From NCBI GenBank assembly GCA_900758495.1, contig CAAERO010000001.1, positions 1 through 18,657 of the forward strand: 18,657 nt of DNA, read 5' to 3'. The translations under genes and the position numbers were made by a program. Below are positions 1-8,090 of the stretch, piece after piece. This DNA is from Bacilli bacterium. GTDB lineage: Bacteria; Bacillota_I; Bacilli_A; RF39; UBA660. A model generated the notes under the pieces. That model was given only the letters and a program-made list of their open reading frames with translations, ran no database searches and was not told where the DNA came from. Positions within the stretch are counted from its first letter, which is position 1. Every line of letters begins with the position of its first letter.

Positions 1-462
1 CCGCATTTTTTATAGTACCAGGTATTTCTTTTAATTTATTATAGCCTCTTATTTTTACTTCATTTAGTTTTGGTAAAGTAATTAACATTTTTTCTAGATT
101 TATTTTAATGCTATATTCTTTTGTATAAGTCTTAAAGAAATTATTAGTTTTATAAGACTTATTTCTATCTTTAGATTTAAATCTTGGTGTTGCAGAATTA
201 TGCTTTGCAAATCTCTTAAAAGCATTGCTTAAATCAAAAAGACAAGATGTTAAAGCAGAGCCATCTACTTCCTTAAGCCAAGAATACTCAAGTGAAAGTC
301 TTGGAAGGTCTTTGACATAACCGTAACTTATTTTCTTCTGAATAGTCTTTTCAAGATAATAGTTATAAACAAATCTGGTACATCCAAATGTCTTATTTAT
401 CAATATTTCTTGTTCTTTATTGGGATACAATCTAAAAACATAACCTCTTAGTACTTGCACAT
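1..462 (-). CDS. tnpB: TnpB (IS200/IS605 OrfB family), N-terminal part, cut by window edge
   Basis: RNA-guided nuclease/transposase-accessory protein of IS200/IS605-type elements. I translated 154 codons from the ATG at 460-462; the frame stays open to base 1, so the protein continues outside. The start reads MQVLRGYVFRLYPNKEQE, then FGCTRFVYNYYL and later ATPRFKSKDRNKSYKT, which match the N-terminal helix-turn-helix domain and the start of the OrfB domain of TnpB. The RuvC-like catalytic part and zinc finger would lie beyond the left edge, so activity cannot be judged. A GAGGTG ribosome site lies 4 nt before the ATG and a strong promoter lies just upstream. No TnpA gene is visible on this side. 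The element sits directly behind the serS terminator, so it does not disrupt a gene here. Confidence 0.9.
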
Positions 463-493
463 TGAACACCTCTTTTCTTAAGTGATGTCCATT

Positions 494-521
494 ATTATAA
501 CATAGAAAAAATGTTCGTCAA
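494..521 (-). promoter_or_regulatory. Promoter of tnpB
   Basis: On the minus strand: -35 TTGACG (516-521), a 16-nt spacer, and a perfect -10 TATAAT (494-499). The predicted start near 487 gives a leader of about 25 nt with the GAGGTG ribosome site. It is one of the best consensus promoters in the window. Confidence 0.8.
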
Positions 522-556
522 TACAAACTTATTTTTTTTTACTGGTATATTTTGTC

Positions 557-587
557 AAAGAAAAACCTATTCCGCTAAGAAACAGGT
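557..587 (-). terminator. Terminator after serS
   Basis: Minus strand: a 9-bp stem (ACCTGTTTC / GGAATAGGT, two G-U pairs) with loop TTAGC, followed by TTTTCTTT. It lies 16 nt after the serS stop codon and closes the DUF975/CmpB-serS unit before tnpB. Confidence 0.8.
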
Positions 588-603
588 ATTTACTTAAAAT
601 TGT

Positions 604-1890
604 TTATTTTTTTGGAGTAATTACTTCAAGGCCACCCATATATGGTCTTAAAACTTCAGGAACAATTATGCTACCATCCTCTTGGTAATTATTTTCAATA
701 ACAGCAATCATTCCACGAGGAGATGCTACCACAGTATTATTTAAAGTATTGACAAAGTATGTACCATTTTCTCCCTTAGCACGAATACCAAGACGTCTTG
801 CTTGAGCATCACCTAAGGTTGAGCAGCTTCCTACTTCAAAGTATTTCTTTTGTCTTGGACTCCAAGCTTCTACATCACAAGATTTTACTTTTAAATCGGC
901 CAAATCACCACTGCAACATTCTAATTGTCTAACTGGTACATTCATATTTCTAAATACTTCAACTGTGTATTTCCACATTTTATTATACCAATCCATTGCT
1001 TCTTCAGCTTTACAAATAACAATCATTTCTTCTTTTTCAAATTGATGAACGCGATATAATCCACGTTCTTCTAAGCCATGAGAACCGCCTTCTTTTCTAA
1101 AGCATGGTGAATAACTAGTTAAAGTTATTGGTAAATCTTCTTCCTTTATAATTTGATCTTTATAACGGCCTATCATTGAATGCTCACTAGTACCGATTAA
1201 ATAAAGATCTTCATCTTGGATTTTATACATCATGGCCTCCATTTCTGGAAAAGACATAACACCAGTTACTACATCACTTCTAATCATAAATGGAGGAATA
1301 CAATAAGTAAATCCTTTATTAATCATATAGTCTCTAGCGTACGCAATCATCGCTTCATGAAGTCTTGCAATATCCCCTGTTAAGTAATAAAAGCCTTGAC
1401 CAGAAGTACGACCTGCTGCTTCTTTATCCATTCCATTAACATTCATAATAATATCAGCATGGTATGGAATCTCATAAGCTGGTACTACTGCTTCGCCAAA
1501 TCTTTCTACTTCTACATTTTCACTATCATCCTTTCCAATAGGAACAGATGGGTCCATTATATTAGGAATTACCATCATTTTTGCTTTCAACTGTTTTGCT
1601 AACTCTGCCTCTTTAGCTTCGATATCAACTAGTTTTTCATTAATTGACACAACGGAAGCTTTTTTATCATTTGCTTCTTCTACTTTTTTATCACGCATCA
1701 ATATACCAATTTCACTACTTATTTGGTTTCTTTCCTGACGAAGTGTGTCACCTTCTTGTTTTAAATTTCTGATTTCTTGGTCTAATTCTACTACTTCATC
1801 TACTAGAGGAAGTTTTTCATCTTGAAATTTTTTCTTTATATTTTCTTTTACAATATCTCTGTTTTCTCTTACAAACTTTATGTCTAACAT
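604..1890 (-). CDS. serS: Seryl-tRNA synthetase
   Basis: Class II aminoacyl-tRNA synthetase that charges tRNA-Ser (and tRNA-Sec where present) in the cytoplasm. Its 428 residues are the usual length. Residues 27-100 are charged and heptad-like, the long antiparallel coiled-coil arm that grips the tRNA. Motif 2 is FRKE (264-267) followed by the GLYRVHQFEKEE stretch; SCSTLGDAQARR (355-366) and the motif 3 region around Arg392 and NNYQEDGS follow. The serine-binding loop reads TSEHS (234-238) where bacterial enzymes usually have TAEVP, and motif 3 reads ASPRGMIAVIEN, so this is a somewhat divergent SerRS. The start is supported by AAAGGAAG before the ATG. It follows the DUF975/CmpB gene by 26 nt and probably shares its transcript; no T-box leader fits in that gap. 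Confidence 0.95.
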   Translation of the reverse strand: MLDIKFVRENRDIVKENIKKKFQDEKLPLVDEVVELDQEIRNLKQEGDTLRQERNQISSEIGILMRDKKVEEANDKKASVVSINEKLVDIEAKEAELAKQLKAKMMVIPNIMDPSVPIGKDDSENVEVERFGEAVVPAYEIPYHADIIMNVNGMDKEAAGRTSGQGFYYLTGDIARLHEAMIAYARDYMINKGFTYCIPPFMIRSDVVTGVMSFPEMEAMMYKIQDEDLYLIGTSEHSMIGRYKDQIIKEEDLPITLTSYSPCFRKEGGSHGLEERGLYRVHQFEKEEMIVICKAEEAMDWYNKMWKYTVEVFRNMNVPVRQLECCSGDLADLKVKSCDVEAWSPRQKKYFEVGSCSTLGDAQARRLGIRAKGENGTYFVNTLNNTVVASPRGMIAVIENNYQEDGSIIVPEVLRPYMGGLEVITPKK

Positions 1891-1916
1891 TTTCTTCTTC
1901 CTTTCATTACTTAATA

Positions 1917-3482
1917 TTATAGTATTTTTACCTTTAAATTACAATCACTTTTGTAGGTTGTAATTCCTTCACCTATGTTTGGTTTGTTATGACAATAAAT
2001 GTTATCGATAATAAATAGTGATAATAGTACTATGGCTATTAAATATTTTATACTTGGTTTGATTTTATTATACAAATTATCTAAGAATGGTGCTACAAAA
2101 TAAGTAAAGCCGCATCCTCCTAAGCCAAAGACTAATAGTCCTTCTAGGCAGATTCTTCCATTCAGATTTATAAAGTAGCCTGTATAGTCCCACCATCTTA
2201 AATGATATTTTACTTCTAGATACCAAGAGGTGCCATATTCTACTATTCCACATAAAAGACAGGTCAATATAAATAAAACGTATGGTTTATCTCGGAATGG
2301 TTTTAATAAAATCAATATTAAAAGTCCTCCATAACCATAGATTGGTAACCATGGTCCTATTAAAGTGCCACGATTTACAAAATGACCAGTTTCAAATAAG
2401 TGAAGAGTTACTTCCCAAATCCAACCTATCATTGAAAACGTGAAAAAGAAAAGAAGCAGATTTACTAGTGAGTAATCTTTTTTATAATCAAATTTCAACC
2501 AAGTTCGATATTCTTTTTCGTGAATGGTGAATTTATCCATTGGATAATAACTATTTTTAATATTTCCATCTAAATATCTATCATTTAGATAAATTGCTAA
2601 ATCACTGTTCGTTTCCAAGCATTCATTCCTTACATTCATATAAAATTCAGCTAGTATTGCTTGATGATAAGGATTTAAAAATAATAAATCACTGAACTGA
2701 AAAGTTATTATTCCTAATAAGTACCAAGGAAAAAGTGATATTTCTAGTTTAAAAGCTTCTAACTTGTAGCCATTCATCATTTTTCTTGATAACTCAATAG
2801 CATCTTTACCACTGATAGTAGGATTTTCAGCTATTATATAAGGTACTAGTAAGTATGAGTAGTGTTTAACTATACCTCCTACGATAGTTAAGTTCCAGAA
2901 AAACTGATAAATTGATGTTAGTAGCATACTTTTTGCTGTGATTAGTGTTTTCTTTACTCTATAGATAAATAAGATTTTATCAAGGGGAACCTTTCGATAT
3001 TTTGTACTTTCAATGAAAAAACGACATCTACCAACAGCAATAATATTTTTAATAAAGATAAGGGCTATAATGTTTAGAATAAAACCTAACAATAAAATAA
3101 AGAATCGGGATATATTTTCTTCAAATAATAATTGATTGAAAGCTTTTAAAATACCTGTCATTAATGAACCAGATGATGACACTTGATTAGCAAAAACTGC
3201 TAAAACACCTCTTGTATATTTTTCTTGCTTAGTTGGTTTCGTTTCCTCTATGCTGTTTTTTATATCTAATTTTATTTCTTCCTTCGATTTATTTTTTAGA
3301 GTGTCTTTGTTTTCTTCGACTGTTGCTAGCACTTTCTTTGGAGTTTCATTGGGAAATATTTTAGTTACAAAGGTATATCCATTTCCAAAGACGATTGTAA
3401 AAAGGAAGCAGACTAATACTGCTTTAAAATATTGACGTTTTAAGTCTTTAAATGCACGTTTTTTAATACTTCTTCTATTCAT
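1917..3482 (-). CDS. DUF975 / CmpB-type multi-pass membrane protein
   Basis: Integral membrane protein of 521 residues with two recognisable parts. The N-terminal half starts MNRRSIKKRAFKDLKRQYFKA, a typical DUF975 opening, and holds several membrane helices around a soluble Lys/Glu-rich stretch (residues about 50-90). The C-terminal part from about residue 340 (FFFTFSMIGWIWEV, RGTLIGPWLPIYGYGG, VEYGTSWYLE, WWDYTGYFINLNGRICLEG) matches the CmpB family, annotated as a putative ABC-transporter type IV permease. Such fusions are common in Firmicutes. No ATP-binding partner is adjacent, so transport is only a family-level suggestion and the substrate is unknown. It is first in a unit with serS. 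GAGG lies close to the ATG. Confidence 0.85.
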   Translation of the reverse strand: MNRRSIKKRAFKDLKRQYFKAVLVCFLFTIVFGNGYTFVTKIFPNETPKKVLATVEENKDTLKNKSKEEIKLDIKNSIEETKPTKQEKYTRGVLAVFANQVSSSGSLMTGILKAFNQLLFEENISRFFILLLGFILNIIALIFIKNIIAVGRCRFFIESTKYRKVPLDKILFIYRVKKTLITAKSMLLTSIYQFFWNLTIVGGIVKHYSYLLVPYIIAENPTISGKDAIELSRKMMNGYKLEAFKLEISLFPWYLLGIITFQFSDLLFLNPYHQAILAEFYMNVRNECLETNSDLAIYLNDRYLDGNIKNSYYPMDKFTIHEKEYRTWLKFDYKKDYSLVNLLLFFFTFSMIGWIWEVTLHLFETGHFVNRGTLIGPWLPIYGYGGLLILILLKPFRDKPYVLFILTCLLCGIVEYGTSWYLEVKYHLRWWDYTGYFINLNGRICLEGLLVFGLGGCGFTYFVAPFLDNLYNKIKPSIKYLIAIVLLSLFIIDNIYCHNKPNIGEGITTYKSDCNLKVKIL

Positions 3483-3499
3483 TTTACTACCTCATCTTA

Positions 3500-3508
3500 A
3501 GTATAACA
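3500..3508 (-). promoter_or_regulatory. Extended -10 promoter of the DUF975/CmpB-serS unit
   Basis: Minus strand TGTTATACT: an extended -10 (TG plus one base, then TATACT at 3500-3505), just after the terminator of the upstream unit. There is no good -35 box. The leader would be only about 10 nt, ending in the GAGG ribosome site. Confidence 0.45.
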
Positions 3509-3518
3509 TAATAATACT

Positions 3519-3547
3519 AAAAAATGGTATGAGTTAGTATTCATACC
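3519..3547 (-). terminator. Terminator ending the long ireB-to-YnbB unit
   Basis: Minus strand: a perfect 7-bp stem GGTATGA / TCATACC with an 8-nt loop, followed by A then TTTTTT. It starts 12 nt after the stop codon of the PLP-enzyme gene. Confidence 0.85.
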
Positions 3548-3558
3548 TAGGAAATTTA

Positions 3559-4785
3559 TTAATCATTTTTTAAATTTTGAAAAGCTTTATAAACTGCTAT
3601 TTTTCCATATGCATAACTTATTGCTCCCTGTTGGTAAGCAATATATGGACTTCTTAATGGTCCATCACAAGATAATTCGATTGAAGAACCATTAGTGAAG
3701 CTACCAGAAGCCATAATTACTTCATCATCATAACCAGGCATTGGTGCTGGATAACAAGTTGAGAAAGAATCTACTGGGGAATACTTTTGAATTTCTTGAC
3801 AATAAGTAATTAAGTCTTCTTTGTTACCAAAGATAATACTTTGAACAATATCTACTCTCTTAGTATTATATTTAGGTTCTACCTGATATCCTTGTTTTTC
3901 AGCTAGGTAAGCAGTTAAAACTGCAGTCTTTAAAGCAGCGGCTACTACTGATGGTGCTAAAAATAATCCTTGATAAAGACTTCTATTTATTCCTAAAGAT
4001 GGTCCTACTTCTCGGCCTTCTCCTGGGAGTGTTAATCTCTCGGCTACTAATTCAATTAGGTTATGTCTTCCTGCTACATAAGCTCCATTTGGGGCAATAG
4101 CTCCTCCCAGATTTTTTATCAAAGACCCAACCATTATATCTGCTCCTACTTCACATGGAGTTTTGTCTTCAACTAGCTCACAGTAACAGTTATCTACCAT
4201 TACTATAATATCCTTATTTATATCCTTAATGAATTCTATCACTTTAGTAAGTTTTTCTATTGAAAGACTTTCCCTAGTGGAATATCCTTTTGATCTTTGA
4301 ATTTCTATTACTTTTATTTTACTAGTTGTTAAAATTTCTTTGATTTTGTTATAGTTAAAGTCATTATCTATTAAATCAACCTGTTGATAGTTTATATTAA
4401 AACTTTTTAAACTTGAGTTATTTTCTCTAATTCCAATTACTTCATCTAGAGTATCATATGGTTTACCAGAAATACTAAGTAGGGTGTCGCCTGGTCTTAA
4501 TAGAGCAAAAAGAGTCACCGTTAGGGCATGACTTCCTGAAATAAATTGGCTTCTTACTAGGGCATCTTCACTTCCTAACACTCTACTAAAAATTCGTTCT
4601 AGCTTATCACGACCTTCATCATTATAGCCATATCCTGTGGTGGAATTGAAATCTGTTTCACTTACTCGTTCTTCTCTAAAAGCTGTTAATACTTTCAAAC
4701 TATTTTTTTCTTCTTGTTGATCTATTTTTCTAAATTCTTCTTTTAATTTTTCTTCTATTAATTCTAAATTCATTTTATCACTCAC
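3559..4785 (-). CDS. PLP-dependent enzyme, methionine gamma-lyase-related (YnbB / 'aluminum resistance protein' family)
   Basis: Fold-type I pyridoxal-phosphate enzyme of the family to which B. subtilis YnbB belongs; family members are annotated as C-S lyase-like but the physiological substrate is not established. Visible signatures: SQFISGSHALTVTLFALLRPGD (79-100), the PLP-ring Asp198 in VDNCYCE, and the Schiff-base Lys224 in MVGSLIKNLGG. Near the end, GSFTNGSSIELSCDGP and PYIAYQQG are typical. The length of 408 is close to the family norm. The frame opens at a GTG (4783-4785) that overlaps the upstream stop; an ATG at 4773, four bases after that stop, is an equally good start. Neither has a strong ribosome site, so translation is probably coupled to the upstream gene. 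It is the last gene of the unit. Confidence 0.88.
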   Translation of the reverse strand: MSDKMNLELIEEKLKEEFRKIDQQEEKNSLKVLTAFREERVSETDFNSTTGYGYNDEGRDKLERIFSRVLGSEDALVRSQFISGSHALTVTLFALLRPGDTLLSISGKPYDTLDEVIGIRENNSSLKSFNINYQQVDLIDNDFNYNKIKEILTTSKIKVIEIQRSKGYSTRESLSIEKLTKVIEFIKDINKDIIVMVDNCYCELVEDKTPCEVGADIMVGSLIKNLGGAIAPNGAYVAGRHNLIELVAERLTLPGEGREVGPSLGINRSLYQGLFLAPSVVAAALKTAVLTAYLAEKQGYQVEPKYNTKRVDIVQSIIFGNKEDLITYCQEIQKYSPVDSFSTCYPAPMPGYDDEVIMASGSFTNGSSIELSCDGPLRSPYIAYQQGAISYAYGKIAVYKAFQNLKND

Positions 4786-5503
4786 TTACTTGAATTAAAA
4801 AGTCATCTTCTGTAAAGTATTTTTCTTCATCATAAACACTATATACGTTGAAGGCTTTATAAACATATAATTTGTTATCTTTAATGTAGTAGTGAATATC
4901 TGATAGATAATCTTTATCTCCACGGAAATATAAGAAACATTTGTAATCACATTCACCACCATAATAGTCATTACTTAACATATCATTATAAAAATATTTA
5001 AATTTGCTTTCTATTTTATTAGAAACGTCAGTAGTAGTCAAGTTAAACTTATCTAATAAGTCATCATCTGTTAAAATACTAAGATCTGATAAGTTGATGT
5101 TATATGTTCTAAAGTCTGGGTAGTAAATCTTATCGAAGTGAGCTGTTTTTACTACTAATGATAATATTTTATCACTAACATCATATTGATAAGAGATAAG
5201 GTCTGTTCCTTCTTTAAAACATTCACTAGTAAATTCTTCTATCTCTTGATTTAATTTTTCAATATTTTTTCCTTTTATGTTGATGTATGGTACTTCACTA
5301 TGACGTTCATCTACGGTTTTTTGTTTGACAGTATAGATTAAGTTTTTTCTTCGATTAATTTTAATTCTACTTAAAGCGTCATTTTTGAAAGTACTATTAT
5401 ATATTAATAGAATGATGGTAAATACTATTAAACCGATAATGATTTTTAAGGATTTTTCTAAATTTTTTTTCTCATCTTCATCTAATTGAAATTTTTCTAA
5501 CAT
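4778..5503 (-). CDS. Single-pass membrane protein with CxxxC motif (paralogue of 8091-8804)
   Basis: Function unknown. Residues 1-18 are charged and cytoplasmic, residues 19-35 form one membrane helix, and about 205 residues would lie outside. The region VPYINIKGKNIEKLNQEIEEF recalls the DUF4163/DUF3298-type domain of PdaC and RsiV, but the match is weak. It aligns with the 237-residue protein at 8091-8804: both have YPxF(R/K)TYN, a D-rich turn then LLxKFN, DVSN.(I/L)E.K, and ECD(Y/F)xCFL with Cys185 and Cys189 here. The paired cysteines suggest an extracytoplasmic disulfide. It lies directly after the two tethered CHAP hydrolases and overlaps the PLP enzyme by 8 nt. A wall- or hydrolase-associated role is inferred from context only. 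GAAAGGAAA precedes the ATG. Confidence 0.8.
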   Translation of the reverse strand: MLEKFQLDEDEKKNLEKSLKIIIGLIVFTIILLIYNSTFKNDALSRIKINRRKNLIYTVKQKTVDERHSEVPYINIKGKNIEKLNQEIEEFTSECFKEGTDLISYQYDVSDKILSLVVKTAHFDKIYYPDFRTYNINLSDLSILTDDDLLDKFNLTTTDVSNKIESKFKYFYNDMLSNDYYGGECDYKCFLYFRGDKDYLSDIHYYIKDNKLYVYKAFNVYSVYDEEKYFTEDDFLIQVSE

Positions 5504-5529
5504 TATTACTATTTCCTTTCTATTCTATC

Positions 5530-6453
5530 TTAATAAGCGGGAGAGCCGTAACCATAGACCCAACCTACTCTTGGTCTTGTTTTTCGTGATACACCATTAG
5601 AGCCTTTGCACAATTTTGTTGCTTCTCCTTCACATGATGTATTTCCTTCTATTGTATATATATAATTGGCATCTACTTTTTCTACAATACCAGTATGATC
5701 ATTACCGCCGTTTCCAAAAAATGCTATATCACCTGGTTTTGGTGTATATCCGCTGCTTGCTAAGTGGAATTCATTTTTTCCTTGATAAAAGCTGATGCCG
5801 ACGCTGCAGTGTTGATATGAAGGCATAATACCCGAATCAACAAAGCCAGCTTGATTAGAACACCAAGTTACAAACATTCCACACCAAGCCCAATCGGTTG
5901 GATTTCCCATTGCTATAGCATATTTTTCATGAGTTTTATCAGCTACATTATTGCCTATTTCGCCAATAGCGATATTTATTAATTTTTGTGCACCTTCTCC
6001 TGCTACGCCACTACTGCTTCCTGTATATTGTTTAAGACCAGATAAATCACCAAACATACCCGATAGACCAGACCCTTTCTCTGTTCCCGCTCCTTCTTTA
6101 TAAATAGCAGTAGTTATTGTATCAGCAGTTTTCTTTGAACTTTGAAAACAAGTTAAAACGTTAAATACAGTGTTACTATCTGGACTTGAAGAATTGTAAA
6201 AATTAACTATGGTAGTGATAAAGTTTGGTAATAAAAAAATTAGAAGAGCTGCCATTCCTTTTTTATAAATGCCAGGCAATCCTTTTTTATCTTCAGGATT
6301 AATCATTAATTTGACTAACGATACTATAACAGAGATAATTAATATAATCGGTACAATTATACTAACCATCTTAAAAACATCATAGAAAAGTCTTAAAGAG
6401 GAAGCAACGGCATAATCACTACAACTTTCGTTAAGGTCTAATAAAATTTGCAT
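5530..6453 (-). CDS. Membrane-tethered CHAP-domain peptidoglycan hydrolase, copy 1
   Basis: Predicted cysteine amidase/endopeptidase cutting peptidoglycan outside the membrane. Residues 1-105 form a pilin-like module (T4SS_pilin/TrbC-like): Cys11 in NESCSDYA, a helix at about 26-49, a basic loop PEDKK, a second helix at about 64-87, and Cys102. With both ends outside, the two cysteines could pair. The linker GAGTEKGSGLSGMFGDLSGLKQY (121-143) recurs in the neighbouring hydrolases. The CHAP domain (about 155-307) has the catalytic Cys191 in WAWCGMFVTWC, His253 in DHTGIVEKV and Glu269 in IEGN, so it looks intact; extra cysteines (206, 274, 282) are absent or placed differently in copy 2. An AGGAGG ribosome site precedes the ATG. 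It follows copy 2 by 14 nt. Confidence 0.88.
   Translation of the reverse strand: MQILLDLNESCSDYAVASSLRLFYDVFKMVSIIVPIILIISVIVSLVKLMINPEDKKGLPGIYKKGMAALLIFLLPNFITTIVNFYNSSSPDSNTVFNVLTCFQSSKKTADTITTAIYKEGAGTEKGSGLSGMFGDLSGLKQYTGSSSGVAGEGAQKLINIAIGEIGNNVADKTHEKYAIAMGNPTDWAWCGMFVTWCSNQAGFVDSGIMPSYQHCSVGISFYQGKNEFHLASSGYTPKPGDIAFFGNGGNDHTGIVEKVDANYIYTIEGNTSCEGEATKLCKGSNGVSRKTRPRVGWVYGYGSPAY
5991..6110 (-). repeat. 120-bp duplicated linker segment, copy A
   Basis: Aligns without gaps to 6896-7015 with 107 of 120 bases identical by my count. It encodes the linker between the membrane module and the CHAP domain. Most differences fall on third codon positions. Confidence 0.9.
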
Positions 6454-6467
6454 TTTTTCCTCCTATT

Positions 6468-7364
6468 TTAGTAAGCTGGGGTTCCATAACCATAAACATA
6501 ACCTGTTGCTCTTGCATGCGTTCTTCTAGCTACCATATTACTAGTATTTCCTTCTATAGTATAGACATTATTAGCATCTGCTTTTTCTACAATTCCAGTA
6601 TGTGAACTTCCACCTGAACCAAAGAAAATGATATCTCCTGGTTGGGGTGTATATCCACTTCCTTCACGATGAAAACTTCCCTTACCTTGAAAGAAAGCAA
6701 CGCCATCACTGCAAGCTGCGTATTTTGGAATGATACCTGACTGAATAAAACCAGCTTCATTAGCACACCATGAAACAAACATTGCACACCAAGGATCATC
6801 ACCACCAAAGCCCATAAATGTTTCATATTTCATATGGGTTCCATCAGCTTCATTATTACCTATTTCACCAATAGCAACATTTAATAATCGCTGAGCGCCT
6901 TCTCCTGCTACACCACTACTGCTTCCTGTATATTGTTTAAGTCCTGATAAATCACCATACATACCTGATAGGCCTGAACCTTTTTCTGTTCCTGCCCCTT
7001 CTTTGTAAATAGCAGCAGCAATCGATTTAGCAGATGTTTCAGAATTATTCAAACAACTTGCTATACTAAATGTTGAGTTGCCTACTCCTGCTAAGTTATT
7101 TAGGTTAATTACAACATTTAACAGATTAGGAACCATAAAAATGATGATAGCTGCCATTACTCTTTTAAAGACACTTGCTACTCCCCCACTTTTTTTATCA
7201 TCAGGAGCCATCATTAATTTTGCAACATTGATAGTTGCAAATACTATTAAAATGATGGGAACGATTATACAAATCATTTTAAATATTTTATAAGCCAAGT
7301 TTAATGTACTAGCAACAGCATAGTCAGAACAATTAGCATTTAGATCTACTAAGAATTTTATCAT
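6468..7364 (-). CDS. Membrane-tethered CHAP-domain peptidoglycan hydrolase, copy 2
   Basis: A tandem paralogue of the protein at 5530-6453, with the same plan: Cys12 in NANCSDYAVAS, two membrane helices (about 29-50 and 66-88) around a PDDKK loop, Cys104, the linker GAGTEKGSGLSGMYGDLSGLKQY, then a CHAP domain. The catalytic set is Cys193 (PWCAMFVSWC), His255 (SHTGIVEKA) and Glu271 (IEGN). The C-terminus YGYGTPAY matches the YGYGSPAY of copy 1. It lacks the Cys-containing insert of copy 1 after IEGNTS, so it is a little shorter (298 residues). Its ATG overlaps the stop of the SDR gene as ATGA, and its GGAGGAG ribosome site is formed by the last codons of that gene, so translation is coupled. 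Confidence 0.88.
   Translation of the reverse strand: MIKFLVDLNANCSDYAVASTLNLAYKIFKMICIIVPIILIVFATINVAKLMMAPDDKKSGGVASVFKRVMAAIIIFMVPNLLNVVINLNNLAGVGNSTFSIASCLNNSETSAKSIAAAIYKEGAGTEKGSGLSGMYGDLSGLKQYTGSSSGVAGEGAQRLLNVAIGEIGNNEADGTHMKYETFMGFGGDDPWCAMFVSWCANEAGFIQSGIIPKYAACSDGVAFFQGKGSFHREGSGYTPQPGDIIFFGSGGSSHTGIVEKADANNVYTIEGNTSNMVARRTHARATGYVYGYGTPAY
6896..7015 (-). repeat. 120-bp duplicated linker segment, copy B
   Basis: Partner of 5991-6110 (107 of 120 identical, no gaps). The flanking membrane and CHAP parts of the two genes are less alike at the protein level, so identity peaks in the linker. Confidence 0.9.
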
Positions 7365-8086
7365 TTTACTCCTCCATCTACTACAATAATTGCATTATTT
7401 ATATAACTAGCTTTGGAACTTGCTAAAAAAGAGACAACATTTGCTATTTCTTCTGGTTCAGCAAAGCGTTTTAAGAAGATTTTTTCTTCTTCTTGTTTTT
7501 TGAATTCTGCTGCTAGTTCTTTATTCATTTTAGTATTAATCCAACCTGGACAGACACAGTTAACTCTAACTTCTGGAGCAAAAAATGCAGCTAAGTTGTT
7601 AGTTAGAGAAATAAGGGCTTTTTTAGAAGCATCATAATCAATACTTTCTGCATAGTAGCTGTTAATGGCATTATTAGAAGAAATATTGATGATTGTTCCT
7701 CCTGCATCTTTTAATAAAGAAGAAAGTTGTTTGGAAAGGAGAAATGGCGCTACTAAATTAACTGTCATTACTTCTAAAAAATCTTTTTTGTCTTTTAACA
7801 TTAAATCTGTATCTTTACATATTGCAGCGTTGTTTACTAATACGTCTAGTGAAAAATAATCAGTTTTAATATTCTCTACCATCTTATTGATTTCTTCTTC
7901 TTTTGTTAAATCAGCTTTATACATTCTAACATTTCTTTTATATTTATTTCTTATATCACTAGCTAGATTTAAAACTCCCACTTCATCTTTATGATAATGA
8001 AGTATTATATCAAAACCGTCTTTAGCTAAAGTAAGGGCAATTTCCTTACCAAGTCCACCTGTACTCCCAGTTATTAAAGCTACCAT
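7361..8086 (-). CDS. Short-chain dehydrogenase/reductase (FabG-like SDR)
   Basis: Classical SDR of 241 residues: an NAD(P)-dependent oxidoreductase, cytoplasmic. The nucleotide-binding TGSTGGLG is at 6-13, NNAA at 85-88, the catalytic Ser137 in INISS and the YxxxK pair Tyr151/Lys155, followed by NCVCPGWINTKM and the C-terminal VVDGG. All catalytic residues are present. It resembles 3-oxoacyl-ACP reductase (FabG) but lies in no fatty-acid cluster, so the substrate cannot be assigned; the position between two wall-hydrolase genes may hint at an envelope-related substrate (inference). A strong GAGGGGTGA site precedes the ATG, 4 nt after the upstream gene ends. Confidence 0.9.
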   Translation of the reverse strand: MVALITGSTGGLGKEIALTLAKDGFDIILHYHKDEVGVLNLASDIRNKYKRNVRMYKADLTKEEEINKMVENIKTDYFSLDVLVNNAAICKDTDLMLKDKKDFLEVMTVNLVAPFLLSKQLSSLLKDAGGTIINISSNNAINSYYAESIDYDASKKALISLTNNLAAFFAPEVRVNCVCPGWINTKMNKELAAEFKKQEEEKIFLKRFAEPEEIANVVSFLASSKASYINNAIIVVDGGVK

Positions 8087-8090
8087 TTAG

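Noticed and set aside
557..587. Considered as the end hairpin of the IS200/IS605 element
   Set aside because: The 9-bp stem followed by a T-tract in serS orientation, 16 nt after its stop, is better explained as the serS terminator.
1891..1916. T-box or other leader control in front of serS
   Set aside because: Only 26 nt separate serS from the upstream gene, too little for a T-box.
6587..7293. Open frames overlapping CHAP copy 2 (a second minus-strand frame at 6587-6826, a plus-strand frame at 7078-7293)
   Set aside because: They overlap a gene with intact catalytic motifs and a strong ribosome site, and their own translations show no domain or start signal.
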